NCBI GenBank assembly: GCA_003164215.1
Contig: PLSR01000003.1
Location: 116,298-149,827, forward strand
DNA: 33,530 bases
Reading direction: 5' to 3'
Source of the DNA: Candidatus Kaiserbacteria bacterium
GTDB lineage: Bacteria > Patescibacteriota > Minisyncoccia > Phycocordibacterales > UBA2100
This document shows positions 1 to 8,172 of the stretch, in pieces. The notes beneath the pieces were generated by a model. It made no database searches, was not told the origin of the DNA, and was given only the letters and a program-made list of their open reading frames with translations. The position numbers were made by a program, and so were the translations under genes. Every line of letters begins with the position of its first letter. Within the stretch, counting starts at the first letter, position 1.

Positions 1-116
1 TAGCGCGCGCCGGATTTGAGCACGTTGTGCGCGTGCAGGCGTTTCGTAAGATCATTGGTCGAACCAACGTAGAGCGTATGATCGGCGCATTCGAGGATAT
101 AGACGAAATATGCCAT
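1..116 (-). CDS. GIY-YIG nuclease-like protein, 3' end cut by the window
   Basis: Read on the minus strand, the first 38 codons begin [20 protein letters not shown] and continue with [11 protein letters not shown]. This is the N-terminal half of a small GIY-YIG (UvrC N-terminal, YhbQ-like) domain: the 'YVYIL' strand stands in for GIY, 'LYVGST' for YIG, and the catalytic Arg lies in 'TKRLHAHN'. Family members are usually 80-100 aa, so more than half is outside the window. The ATG lies 3 nt after the stop of the upstream ABC gene, with no Shine-Dalgarno sequence, so it is probably the last gene of that transcript. The exact substrate of stand-alone GIY-YIG proteins is generally unknown. Confidence 0.85.
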   Translation of the reverse strand, partial: MAYFVYILECADHTLYVGSTNDLTKRLHAHNVLKSGAR

Positions 117-119
117 GGA

Positions 120-1895
120 CTAACTCGCACGCTTGCCGTGGAGCAACATATCAACGGCGTGCTCCATGGTTCCCGCTTGCGTCACGGTGCCGGCGTTCAC
201 GAAATAGATCTCGTCGGCATTCTCGATCGTGTTCAAACGGTGGGCGATGATGACGCGCGTCGTCGACGCCGGAAGTTTCTTCAGGATGTCATCAAGCAGC
301 TGCTCGGTGACCGTGTCGATGTTAGCCGTCGCTTCGTCGAGAATGAGGATGTCGGGTTTGCGCAAGACCGCGCGCATGAACGCGATCAATTGTTTTTGAC
401 CCAAGCTGATCGCATCGTTGCTCGAGGTGACCTTTGTCTCAAGTCCTTCGCTGAATCGCGAGAGCAGCGACGCGAGATTCGCACGTTCAAGAAGAGCGGC
501 AACTTCTTCGGTCGTATATGAAGCGTATTCGTCGTTGCCGTAGAGGATGTTCTCCCGCACCGTTCCAGAAAAGAGGAATGGCTCCTGCAGAATGAATCCT
601 ATTTTGTTCGAGCGTTCCTTCGGGTCGTACGAACGAATGTCGCGCCCCGCCAAATAGACCATTCCTTTCGTCGGATCGTACAAGCGCGCCATAAGACTTG
701 CCGTTGTGGTCTTACCGCCTCCTGTCGGACCGACGAGCGCATAGGTCTTGCCCTTGGCCAACGTGAAGCTGATATCGTGTAAGACATCAATGCCCGCGTC
801 TGGGTATCCGAACGATACATGATCGAAGGTGAGTATTGAATCATCACCGGGACGATCGCGTGTTTCATCCGTCGCAACCGTCATATCACTTTCAAGCGCG
901 AGGACTTCGGAAATACGATCGAGACCGGCGAGCGCGAGCTGGAGCGACGACCAGACCGATGCGAGCTGGCGCAACGGATTATAGAAATTGTTCACATAGA
1001 GAATGAAGCCAATGAGAAGGCCGATCGTAAAGCTTCCGGCTGAAACGAGATAGATGCCGTAGGCGAGAACGATGAGCTGACCGATCGTCGAAGCGAGCGT
1101 GTAGATCGGCGTGAAGGTATTGTTGGCGATGCCGGCCTTGATCGATGCGGCATAGTTTGCGGCATTGGACTCCTTGAACTTATCGCGGAAGTAATCAAGA
1201 CGATTGAATGCAACGATGACTTTAAAATTATTGAGGCTCTCCTGTATCTCGCCGCTCATGCCGCCGAGCGTGCGCAGGCTCGCGAGATTCGTGCGCTTGA
1301 CCCACGGCGAAAGCAACTGCGTCATGATGAGCACGATCGCGGCCGGTACTAAGGAAGCCGCGCCGAGCCGCCAATTGATGACGAGCAGGAATACGCCAGC
1401 TCCCACGATGAGCACGAGGTTGCTCGCGAATTGCATCAACGCCTGCGAGAAGAATTGGTTGAGCTTGTCGGTGTCGTTGTTGATGCGCGAGATGAGATCG
1501 CCTGCTTTGTTCTGATTGAAGAACGCGACCGGCAGCGATTCGAGCTTGTTGAAGATCGAATTGCGAAGATTGAAAAGTACGCGACGGCCGACCGCGCCCA
1601 TGGTGCGAACCTGAATGTAGTTGGATATCGCGCCGACGATGTAGATAAAGAGCAACAACAGGGAGAACTCGACGACGCCGCTGAAAATTTTGTTCTGTAT
1701 GTACGTATCGATCGTATGCGCAATGATGACCGGAGCGATCAAGGTCGTCGCCGACGTGATGAAGATCGCGACGAGCGCGATCGCGACCGCTCGTTTTTCT
1801 TCTTTCATCAGCGGCAATAGTCGGCGCACAGCGGTACCGAGCACGCTCTTTTCGCGTTCTTGAGCCGCATCCGCTTTTTTAAGTCTGTAATTCAT
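120..1895 (-). CDS. ABC exporter half-transporter, catalytic-site subunit of a heterodimer
   Basis: A 591-aa ABC exporter half: an N-terminal six-helix membrane domain (about residues 30-325) followed by an ATPase domain. With the start used here, Walker A is GPTGGGKT (389-396), the Q-loop is in 'FILQEPFLF', Walker B is ILILDE (516-521) with the catalytic Glu, and the switch His is H552 (IIAHRL). The signature is degenerate, ISLGQ instead of LSGGQ (496-500). The start at 1895 was chosen because the protein then begins MNYRLKKADAAQ and a GGAG lies 11 nt upstream; it overlaps the stop of the partner gene by 17 nt, which suggests translational coupling. The next ATG upstream (1934) lies deep in the partner gene. 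Substrate (lipid, drug or peptide) cannot be told from sequence. Confidence 0.93.
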   Translation of the reverse strand: MNYRLKKADAAQEREKSVLGTAVRRLLPLMKEEKRAVAIALVAIFITSATTLIAPVIIAHTIDTYIQNKIFSGVVEFSLLLLFIYIVGAISNYIQVRTMGAVGRRVLFNLRNSIFNKLESLPVAFFNQNKAGDLISRINNDTDKLNQFFSQALMQFASNLVLIVGAGVFLLVINWRLGAASLVPAAIVLIMTQLLSPWVKRTNLASLRTLGGMSGEIQESLNNFKVIVAFNRLDYFRDKFKESNAANYAASIKAGIANNTFTPIYTLASTIGQLIVLAYGIYLVSAGSFTIGLLIGFILYVNNFYNPLRQLASVWSSLQLALAGLDRISEVLALESDMTVATDETRDRPGDDSILTFDHVSFGYPDAGIDVLHDISFTLAKGKTYALVGPTGGGKTTTASLMARLYDPTKGMVYLAGRDIRSYDPKERSNKIGFILQEPFLFSGTVRENILYGNDEYASYTTEEVAALLERANLASLLSRFSEGLETKVTSSNDAISLGQKQLIAFMRAVLRKPDILILDEATANIDTVTEQLLDDILKKLPASTTRVIIAHRLNTIENADEIYFVNAGTVTQAGTMEHAVDMLLHGKRAS

Positions 1896-3654
1896 ATTGA
1901 TTGGTGCTCCGTTGGGATTCGAAAATTTGCACATATTCCGGGCTCGTCTTCATGAGTTCTTCGTGCGTGCCGCGCGCGAGCACTTCCCCTTCCATGAGAA
2001 GGATTATCTGATCGTATGCTTCGACCGTCGCTATCTTCTGGGTGACGGAGACAAGCGTGATACCCGGATAATTCTTGAAGATATTTTCGAAGATGGTTCG
2101 TTCGGTCTTGGTGTCGACGCGCGCGGTGAATTCGTCGAGCAAAAGGATCTTCGGGGAGAGCGCGAGCGCTCGCGCGAGCATGATGCGCTGTTTTTGCCCA
2201 CCGGAGAGGCTCGTACCACGCTCGGATACTATCGTATCAAGCCCTTGCGGAAGCGTATCGATGAAGTCGTCGAGCTCGGCTGTACGGATCGCGAGATCGA
2301 TATCCGCATCTTTAACCGTATTACTGAATGCGATGTTCTCGCGCAATGATAGATTGAACAATACGCTATCTTGAAAAACGAAACCGATCTGGTGGTGCAA
2401 ACTTTCTTTGTCATATTCGTTGATGTCGCGGCCGTCGAATTCGATCGTACCGGATGTCGGCGCGAGAAGTCCGGTCAGAAGATACAAAAGCTGCGTCTTT
2501 CCTGCCGCTGTCGGGCCGATGATGGCCGTCTTCGTGCCACCTTTCGCTTCGAATGAAACGTCTTTGAGCGCGGCCTTCTCGCCAAATAGAACCGTCACAT
2601 CGGAGACCTTAATGTCGCCCATGAGCTCTACCTTGAGGCTACCGGTCTTTTTCTCATCGGGCGCGTGCAGGACAAGCGCGATACGACCGTATGAGGCAGT
2701 CGCCTGCGCGATGACGTTGCTCATGAATCCGATGATGAGGATCGGAAAAATGAGGATCATGAGATAACTGTTGAACGCGGTGAAATCGCCCAAAGTCATC
2801 GAGCCCTGTATGACGAAGTGCCCGCCCAGAGCGAGAATGACGAGCGTTGCGAGGTTCGTGCAGAGCGTGATAACTGGAATGAGACTCGAGAAAAGTTTCA
2901 GGATGCTCATGCCGATCGAACGGGCCTCCGTGTTCGCAGCGAGAAATTTTTGGTATTCGTACTGCTGAGAATTGAGCAATCGGATCAATGCAGATCCGAG
3001 GATGCTTTCGTTGATGACAGAATTGAGCCAGTCGATCGCCTCCTGCGAGCGAGTGAAGAGCTTTCGCACCCGGCCGAGCACGTAGAAGAATGTCACCGCG
3101 ATGATGGGAACGATGGAGAGCACTGCGAGTCCGAGTCGCCAGTCCAAGAGTAAAAGAAGCACGGTCGCGCCGACGATCAAAAAGACCGATGAGATCAATG
3201 CTACGATCGCCTGTGAGACGAATGATTTCACCGCATCGATGTCGGAGGTGAGGTTCGTGAGAAGCTTGCTCGGCGTGATGCGGTCGATGTATTCATACGG
3301 CTGAACGGAGATCTTCGCAGAGAGGTCGAGACGCAGATCGCGCGCGACTCGTTCCGACGCATAGACCTGCACGATGTTCTGCGCGTAGGTCAGGAGAAAT
3401 ATAAAAAGCGCGACGAGCGAGAATTCGAGGACAAGATCCGCGAGCACGAAATGTCCGCCTGCATAGGTATCGATCGCGCGCGCCATGATCTGCGGCACGG
3501 CCAGGTTCAGGGCGTTGGCCCCAATCGTGAGCACGACCAACAAGACGATAAGGAAGGTGTATGGACGCAACAAGCCCCAGATGCTCGGTTGTTTCGAGGT
3601 CGGTTGTGAGATTTTATCCGGCATGCATTTCGATACGGACTCCTGCGTATTCAT
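1879..3654 (-). CDS. ABC exporter half-transporter, degenerate-site subunit of a heterodimer
   Basis: A 591-aa partner of the following ABC gene, with the same domain order. Walker A is GPTAAGKT (380-387), the signature is canonical LSGGQ (483-487), Walker B is ILLLDE (503-508). The switch-loop His is replaced by Gln (Q539, in LVSVTQKIATVE). Paired with the degenerate ISLGQ of its partner, this gives one canonical and one impaired ATP site, the arrangement known for heterodimeric exporters such as TM287/288 and LmrCD. ATG 3654 lies only 3 nt after an extended -10 box. An in-frame ATG at 3624 has AGGAG 15 nt upstream and is the alternative start; the ATG at 3696 lies upstream of the promoter. 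Confidence 0.92.
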   Translation of the reverse strand: MNTQESVSKCMPDKISQPTSKQPSIWGLLRPYTFLIVLLVVLTIGANALNLAVPQIMARAIDTYAGGHFVLADLVLEFSLVALFIFLLTYAQNIVQVYASERVARDLRLDLSAKISVQPYEYIDRITPSKLLTNLTSDIDAVKSFVSQAIVALISSVFLIVGATVLLLLLDWRLGLAVLSIVPIIAVTFFYVLGRVRKLFTRSQEAIDWLNSVINESILGSALIRLLNSQQYEYQKFLAANTEARSIGMSILKLFSSLIPVITLCTNLATLVILALGGHFVIQGSMTLGDFTAFNSYLMILIFPILIIGFMSNVIAQATASYGRIALVLHAPDEKKTGSLKVELMGDIKVSDVTVLFGEKAALKDVSFEAKGGTKTAIIGPTAAGKTQLLYLLTGLLAPTSGTIEFDGRDINEYDKESLHHQIGFVFQDSVLFNLSLRENIAFSNTVKDADIDLAIRTAELDDFIDTLPQGLDTIVSERGTSLSGGQKQRIMLARALALSPKILLLDEFTARVDTKTERTIFENIFKNYPGITLVSVTQKIATVEAYDQIILLMEGEVLARGTHEELMKTSPEYVQIFESQRSTNQYELQT

Positions 3655-3657
3655 GAC

Positions 3658-3666
3658 AGTATACCA
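3658..3666 (-). promoter_or_regulatory. extended -10 promoter of the ABC pair
   Basis: TGGTATACT on the minus strand, 3 nt before ATG 3654. No -35 match lies 17 nt upstream. Transcription would start at or just inside the first codon, giving a leaderless or very short leader mRNA. Confidence 0.5.
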
Positions 3667-3714
3667 AATGGCTTTAAATAGTATGAAGCCGGCCAAGCGG
3701 GCTTATAATCGAAG

Positions 3715-4125
3715 CTATTCCGCGCGATTGAGCATCATCACGGTGATCTGCAATCCGGACGCGAAACAGACCCATGCCAGATACGGAATATTAACGATGC
3801 TGATCCACGACGCGTATGAATGGATCGCCGCCATCGCCCAAATGAGCGTGATGAGAATGAGAAAGACATCGACGGTCGCGAGCTTAAAATTATGCAACTG
3901 GAATTGGATCGGTGAGTATGCGACATTCGCGATGAGATTCAGGAGGAACGGAAGCGCGACGAGACCCGGAATAGCGCCGACCAAGAAAAAATAGCCAACG
4001 TAACCGAACGAGATCGCAATGATCACATATAAGACCGCCCAGACGGGACCAAAGAGCCACGACGGTGGCGCCCACGAAGGTTTTGTATAATTTTGATACT
4101 GTTTTTTTGTTTCTACTTCAGTCAT
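3715..4125 (-). CDS. tspO: TspO/MBR family membrane protein
   Basis: A 136-aa protein with five hydrophobic segments and the TspO/MBR (tryptophan-rich sensory protein) signatures: WAPPSWLFGPVWAVLYV near the N-terminus and a central NLIANVAYSPIQFQLHN. The family binds porphyrins, cholesterol or other hydrophobic ligands in membranes; bacterial members are linked to stress and tetrapyrrole handling. The usual length is 150-170 aa, so this copy is slightly short. I chose ATG 4125 because a TATAAT box sits just upstream. The GTG at 4176 would put the start before that box and overlap truB by 19 nt. Its role here is unknown, and no porphyrin genes are nearby. Confidence 0.85.
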   Translation of the reverse strand: MTEVETKKQYQNYTKPSWAPPSWLFGPVWAVLYVIIAISFGYVGYFFLVGAIPGLVALPFLLNLIANVAYSPIQFQLHNFKLATVDVFLILITLIWAMAAIHSYASWISIVNIPYLAWVCFASGLQITVMMLNRAE

Positions 4126-4143
4126 GAGTTCATTGTGAAGTTC

Positions 4144-4149
4144 ATTATA
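4144..4149 (-). promoter_or_regulatory. -10 box of tspO
   Basis: A perfect TATAAT on the minus strand, 18 nt before ATG 4125, just outside the 3' end of truB. No convincing -35 box and no Shine-Dalgarno before the ATG. Confidence 0.45.
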
Positions 4150-4157
4150 GTCGATGT

Positions 4158-4961
4158 TTAGAGCGTTCGCGTCCACAGCCCGATCTGCCCCATGATCGGC
4201 AGGTACCGTCCGATCTTCGTGCGTCTGATCGAATATGCGAGTCCGTGCGTACCGAGGGATCGCGCGATCAGCGGCGCGAGCGTACGGATATAGGTGCCCG
4301 CGCTCACCGTCGTCTCAAAGCGAAGGACCGTGCACGGCGTCTTGCGACGGTCCTGCAAGCTCCACCATTGCTTGATGATCTCTTCTTTGCGAAAACCCGC
4401 GCCAAGCTCGTCGATATCGTCACGAATTTTCAAGAGATCGATCTTGTTCAAAACATGTTCGATCAGCTCATCCTTCGGCAAAACGATGCGATCCAGATAG
4501 CGCATCGAATGCACACGTATGTCCTTGCACGGTATTTCTATCGATGAAAGCTCATGCTCGAGCGCATATTTGAAAAGCGGCTTCCCTTTCACGGTCTTTG
4601 ACGAGAACGCGGGGTATGGATATGTATGCGCGCCGACCTGCGAACGCGCTGCTGCGACCGCCGCATGATCCGAAACATTAATGATCGTTCCGGGTTCGGA
4701 AAGTCCGAGTACGTCGCCGGTGTCGGTCTGGAATCCGAGCAAGACTTCGAACACGTACGACTTATCGAGATGGTCGTATTTTGCGCGGCGTTTGCATTCG
4801 TCACCTATAAGTACCACAAGCTTACCGCTCGCCATCGGATCGAGTCGCCCTGCGTAGGACATGGGATATTGCGAGAGCGTCAGATTCTCCTTGCGAAATG
4901 CCTCGACTGCCATCAGGGGCGTCTCGCCAATATTTTTTTCTATCACTGCGTACCTGCGCAT
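4158..4961 (-). CDS. truB: tRNA pseudouridine(55) synthase TruB, short form
   Basis: Converts U55 in the T-loop of tRNAs to pseudouridine. The catalytic motif is YAGRLDPMASGKLVVLIG, with the nucleophilic Asp in GRLDP, followed by 'KSYVFEVLLGFQTDTGD', which matches KxYxxxxxLGxxTxTxD of TruB. Length is 267 aa against about 310 in E. coli; the shortfall is at the C-terminus, where the PUA-like domain is missing or reduced, so RNA binding must rely on the catalytic domain. The ATG at 4961 gives MRRYAVIEKN, aligning with the usual start; a GTG at 4976 directly abutting the previous stop is possible. It is tightly downstream of the exported-protein gene and probably co-transcribed. Confidence 0.9.
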   Translation of the reverse strand: MRRYAVIEKNIGETPLMAVEAFRKENLTLSQYPMSYAGRLDPMASGKLVVLIGDECKRRAKYDHLDKSYVFEVLLGFQTDTGDVLGLSEPGTIINVSDHAAVAAARSQVGAHTYPYPAFSSKTVKGKPLFKYALEHELSSIEIPCKDIRVHSMRYLDRIVLPKDELIEHVLNKIDLLKIRDDIDELGAGFRKEEIIKQWWSLQDRRKTPCTVLRFETTVSAGTYIRTLAPLIARSLGTHGLAYSIRRTKIGRYLPIMGQIGLWTRTL

Positions 4962-4976
4962 ACCGTCCGACCGCAC

Positions 4977-6131
4977 CTATTGATATTGAATATAAGAGGG
5001 AGCGGGAATGAGATTCAGGACCTCGGCCGGAGTCATGAGACGCATCGAGGGCGGTTGCAGGTCCGCCTTGTAGAAAAGTTTGAACCCGGTGAACTGCACC
5101 GGCTCGTCGGCAATGACATACGTGTAGGTATTTATCTTCTTCGCTGGATATCCCCATCCGTCCATGTCCATAACGATCTGTACCTGTGGAAGCGGACGGA
5201 TAGCCTTGTAATTCGTCACCATGTCTTCGGTGAATCGGTGTATGACGAGGATCTTCGGCGGCAGGTTATATTCCGTCACGAGCGCGGCAAGATAGTTCGC
5301 GGCAAAATTTATGTCTGTCGCGTCGAGCGTGCCGATGACCGTTCCCGGCGGCCGGCCACTCGTCTGCATCGCGAATTCTGGATCGAGCGAAAGATGCACC
5401 TGCGGCATCATGAGATATTTTCGCAGCAGCGGCACCTCCGTCTCCACATTGCTCAGCCCGACCTGCACATCAAGAAAAACGAGCCCGTGAACTTGTGCCG
5501 CCATGTCGAGCGCCTTCTGTATTTGATCATCCGGCATTCGCAGACGATATTTGCCGTCGCTTCCCGGTGAACCCTGCGCGGTGACGGCAATGTAATCGAT
5601 CGCGGGAATGACCGGTGTCGTTGGATCGGCGGCCTGCCATCGCGCGGTCGTTGATGCGAGCATTTGTAAGACCTGTGCTTCAGGATATTCACCGAGAATG
5701 CCCATACCGGTCGAATAAAAATTCCCGTAGTACGCGACGATGCGATTGAATGGCAACAGTGCGCCCGGAAGCGGTAAGACTGCTTTCGCCGGCCACAGGC
5801 GATGGGGAACAGTAGAGGTGGCTTGTGGTGAGCTTGTCGAAACCATGAGCGGCGTTTTGTAGTTGGCGAGCGCGAGTAATTTCTTGTTGTAGGCGGCGAC
5901 ATCCAAGACCGGTGTAGTGCTCGAAATGGAGCTGCTTGTAGTCGTGCTGGTGCTTCCGTTTTGTCGCACGTATGCGACGGTTCCGGATCCGAGGAGCGCG
6001 AAGACCGTCGTATAGCCGACCATAAATAGCAACCCGCAGGCGATGCCGACACCGATCGCACTTATGATGAACCACGGACGCGTTTTTGCGACATCATTTC
6101 GCTTATGTTTTTGATCGTCAGCGTGACCCAT
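4977..6131 (-). CDS. conserved exported/membrane-anchored protein of unknown function
   Basis: A 384-aa protein: a charged N-terminus (about 20 aa), one hydrophobic helix (WFIISAIGVGIACGLLFMVG) acting as signal anchor, a Ser/Thr-rich linker, then a soluble domain. That domain has ordered motifs: AYYGNFYSTGMGILGEY, PVIPAIDYIAV, GLVFLDVQVG, QVHLSLDPEF, GTVIGTLDATDIN, PPKILVIHRFT and QFTGFKLFYKAD. The pattern of short beta strands ending in D/H residues suggests a TIM-barrel-like fold facing the outside. I recall similar uncharacterised proteins in actinobacteria and CPR, but have no functional name. ATG 6131 is preferred; ATG 6155 is in frame but overlaps a TACAAT box (6147-6152). truB follows with at most a 15-nt gap. 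Confidence 0.75.
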   Translation of the reverse strand: MGHADDQKHKRNDVAKTRPWFIISAIGVGIACGLLFMVGYTTVFALLGSGTVAYVRQNGSTSTTTSSSISSTTPVLDVAAYNKKLLALANYKTPLMVSTSSPQATSTVPHRLWPAKAVLPLPGALLPFNRIVAYYGNFYSTGMGILGEYPEAQVLQMLASTTARWQAADPTTPVIPAIDYIAVTAQGSPGSDGKYRLRMPDDQIQKALDMAAQVHGLVFLDVQVGLSNVETEVPLLRKYLMMPQVHLSLDPEFAMQTSGRPPGTVIGTLDATDINFAANYLAALVTEYNLPPKILVIHRFTEDMVTNYKAIRPLPQVQIVMDMDGWGYPAKKINTYTYVIADEPVQFTGFKLFYKADLQPPSMRLMTPAEVLNLIPAPSYIQYQ

Positions 6132-6188
6132 AGACAATATCATCGCATTGTACATTGCTTGCGCGAATTAGCGTAATTTATCTAGCAG

Positions 6189-6213
6189 AACGGCCCTCAT
6201 TATGAGGGCCGTT
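6189..6213. terminator. palindromic hairpin, probable terminator
   Basis: A near-perfect 12-bp inverted repeat (AACGGCCCTCAT and its complement, one base between) sits between the end of the DUF5666-like gene and the start of the exported-protein gene. There is no long T-run on either side, so termination strength is uncertain. Confidence 0.55.
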
Positions 6214-6239
6214 CGTGACTCGACTGCCGAGGATCTCAA

Positions 6240-7301
6240 CTAGAATCCGAAGAGATGCTGGAAGAATCCGCCGATGCCGCCCAGGAGACCACCAAGGAAG
6301 CCACCATGACCGCCCGATGTCGACGGAGTCGCCGATGTGGAAGCCGTCGGCGCCACACCCTGGTCAATGACCGAAGATGCGACGACAGCGTTGCCGTTCA
6401 CCGTCCCCTGGACGATGACCGCGTCACCCGTCGCGATCGCGGAGACCGTTGAGGTCGCGCCGCCCTTGTTAACGGTCGCATTGCTCGTATCAACAGTGTA
6501 CGTCACATTGCTCTTGTTGGTGACCGTAAGTGAAGTACCGCTGATCGAAGCTACGGTGCCACCGATGATCGGTTCGCCGTTGCCGGTGATATTAGCGACT
6601 GAGGCACCCGCACCTTTCGGTCCGCCGCCCATGCCACCCATTACACCATCATTGATCTTCGTCGCGGTAACACTCGTGCCGCTGACCGTTCCTTGCACCA
6701 TGACCGTGTCGCCTGTTGCAATCGCAGAGACGGTCGAAGCCGCACCTGCTTTCGTGACGGTCGCGTTCGTCGCATCGACCGTATAGGTCGTCGCAGTGCC
6801 GCCGTTCGGCCCGGCCTTAGATGTCACCGTAAGCGAGTTACCCGAAACCGATGCAACGGTGCCCATGACGCCGGAGCCTTTTCCGCCCATCATGCGTCCG
6901 CCGCCTGCACCACCCATGACACCGTCACGGATCGTCGTCGCAGTCACATTGGTGCCACTCACCGTGCCCTGCACCATGAGTGTGTCACCGTCAGCGATAG
7001 CTGAAACACTTGAGGCCGCACCCGCTTTCGTAACGGTCGCATTCGTCGCATCGACCGTGTAGGTCTTCGCAGTCGCATTAGATCCGAAACCTTTGCTGGT
7101 AACGGTGATCGTATCACCGCTGATAGAAGCGACTGTGCCGAATACGCCTGGCGCACGATGCGTACCGCCGCCCCAACTACCACCGGTAGGCGGAGTTGCC
7201 GTCGTCTGTGCGAAGGCAACGCCCCCGAGCGCGAGCGTGCTGATGATCGCCGCGCTTCCAATAATAGCCCCGAACTTCGTCCGGACTGATGAACTCTTCA
7301 T
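6240..7301 (-). CDS. secreted protein with three DUF5666-like repeats and a Gly/Phe-rich tail
   Basis: A 353-aa protein with a Sec signal peptide (positive start, hydrophobic core about 10-29, AFA-Q cleavage near 31/32). Three tandem beta-rich units follow at about 52-129, 144-222 and 246-316. Each has the form GTVASISG..LTVT.K...YTVD..NATV.K.GA.S.VSAIA.GD..MVQGTV.G..V.A..I.DG, which resembles DUF5666 (OB-like) repeats of cell-surface proteins. Gly/Met-rich linkers (GGAGGGRMMGGKG, GGMGGGPKG) separate them. The C-terminus is a Thr/Ser-rich spacer and a hydrophobic Gly/Phe tail (GFLGGLLGGIGGFFQHLFGF) that might insert in or coat a membrane. No catalytic residues are evident. A TATAAC box lies 4 nt before the ATG and there is no Shine-Dalgarno. 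Confidence 0.85.
   Translation of the reverse strand: MKSSSVRTKFGAIIGSAAIISTLALGGVAFAQTTATPPTGGSWGGGTHRAPGVFGTVASISGDTITVTSKGFGSNATAKTYTVDATNATVTKAGAASSVSAIADGDTLMVQGTVSGTNVTATTIRDGVMGGAGGGRMMGGKGSGVMGTVASVSGNSLTVTSKAGPNGGTATTYTVDATNATVTKAGAASTVSAIATGDTVMVQGTVSGTSVTATKINDGVMGGMGGGPKGAGASVANITGNGEPIIGGTVASISGTSLTVTNKSNVTYTVDTSNATVNKGGATSTVSAIATGDAVIVQGTVNGNAVVASSVIDQGVAPTASTSATPSTSGGHGGFLGGLLGGIGGFFQHLFGF
6354..7148 (-). repeat. three tandem protein-coding repeats (about 75-79 aa each)
   Basis: Repeat units lie at roughly 6915-7148, 6636-6872 and 6354-6566 on the minus strand. Units 1 and 2 are nearly identical over long stretches (for example YTVDATNATVTKAGAAS is shared exactly), while unit 3 is shorter and more diverged. 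This points to a recent internal duplication of unit 1/2. Confidence 0.85.
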
Positions 7302-7410
7302 ATGAGTTATATGCTTAATCGACTAATTAATGGCGCGCCGGACCCGCCCCAGAAGACGCGCTACACACCTAATACATGGGGAGGGGGTGAATTATGACAG
7401 CGTGAAAGTA

Positions 7411-7438
7411 TTGACATGTTTTCGAATGATTGTAATGT
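7411..7438 (+). promoter_or_regulatory. -35/-10 promoter for the DMT-like gene
   Basis: A perfect TTGACA (7411-7416) with a weaker TAATGT (7433-7438) after 16 nt. It lies 29 nt before the chosen ATG, leaving a leader that carries the ribosome-binding site. Confidence 0.5.
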
Positions 7439-7466
7439 TGCGCCAGCGAACAACGGGAGCGCGCCA

Positions 7467-7898
7467 ATGCCACTATCACCTCTTGGGCTTTTCCTTGCCA
7501 CCGCTGCAGGACTCGTGTGGGCTGCAGCAGCTATCATCGGCCGCGTGTCCGGAGCGCCGTCACAAGCGATGCCGCTCATCATTTCGGCCGGCAGCTTCAT
7601 TGCATGCCTGCCGACGATCTTCTTCATCAACACCAGCAGCTTGCAAATGCGCGGCATCTCGATCGCGTTCGTCGCCGCATTGCTCAACGGCATCGGCATG
7701 GCCATAGGTTGGCAGGGACTGATCGGCGGAGCAGCGGAGGGCAAGTGGGAGCTCTCAGTCGTCATGCCAATCGCGTATTCCCTGCTCTTCCTCTTCATCG
7801 CGGCCGGAACAGCGATCTTCCTCAAAGAGCCGGTATCATTGAAGCAAGCGTCAGGAATGTTGCTCGCCTGCGTGGCGATCTATCTCATGCGCGGCTGA
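7467..7898 (+). CDS. half-size DMT/EamA-like permease
   Basis: A 143-aa integral membrane protein with about five hydrophobic segments. The C-terminal EPVSLKQASGMLLACVAIYLMRG matches the end of an EamA repeat (Glu-Pro before the last helix, then G..L...G..L). Typical EamA drug/metabolite transporters carry two such repeats (about 300 aa). This single-repeat form would have to dimerise, as small multidrug resistance proteins do. ATG 7467 is preferred over ATG 7416 because GGGAG lies 7 nt upstream and the earlier ATG overlaps the -35 box. It is a monocistronic unit with its own promoter and terminator. Substrate unknown. Confidence 0.75.
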   Translation: MPLSPLGLFLATAAGLVWAAAAIIGRVSGAPSQAMPLIISAGSFIACLPTIFFINTSSLQMRGISIAFVAALLNGIGMAIGWQGLIGGAAEGKWELSVVMPIAYSLLFLFIAAGTAIFLKEPVSLKQASGMLLACVAIYLMRG

Positions 7899-7920
7899 GA
7901 AAGATTCGCACTTCCAACAA

Positions 7921-7951
7921 AAAGGAGCGGCTACATCGTGGCCGCTCTTTT
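7921..7951 (+). terminator. intrinsic terminator after the DMT-like gene
   Basis: Stem GAGCGGC/GCCGCTC with loop tacatcgtg, flanked by AAAG and a TTTT run: a classic rho-independent terminator. Confidence 0.85.
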
Positions 7952-8095
7952 GACTTTCTGTAAATTTGGAATATAAGTCTGCGTTGCATTTTTCTACGTT
8001 TTTCTGTGCAAACCGAACGGAAGTTTGGGCGGAAATTGGAACCATTTTATCCTACGAACGCTATTAATCCTGGAAATTCTTAAGTGCCGGAGAAT

Positions 8096-8123
8096 TTGCT
8101 TTTTTGCCAAAATATGTCATATT
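8096..8123 (+). promoter_or_regulatory. possible promoter for panD; otherwise AT-rich spacer
   Basis: TTGCTT (8096-8101) and CATATT (8118-8123), 16 nt apart, are the best promoter-like pair in the 7952-8172 spacer. The rest of this 221-bp spacer is AT-rich and I see no ORF, RNA gene or repeat in it. Confidence 0.3.
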
Positions 8124-8172
8124 CAAGCCTGTTGCAGTTTTGTTTCTGCGACTACAGATCGGGAGAAGTTCA

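Noticed and set aside
4626-5570. 314-aa open frame on the plus strand
   Set aside because: It is antisense to truB and the exported protein, both with clear motifs. Its product is rich in Arg/His and has no recognisable domain.
6354-7148. CRISPR-like array
   Set aside because: The repeats are long, in-frame protein repeats, not short repeats with unique spacers. I found no CRISPR in the window.
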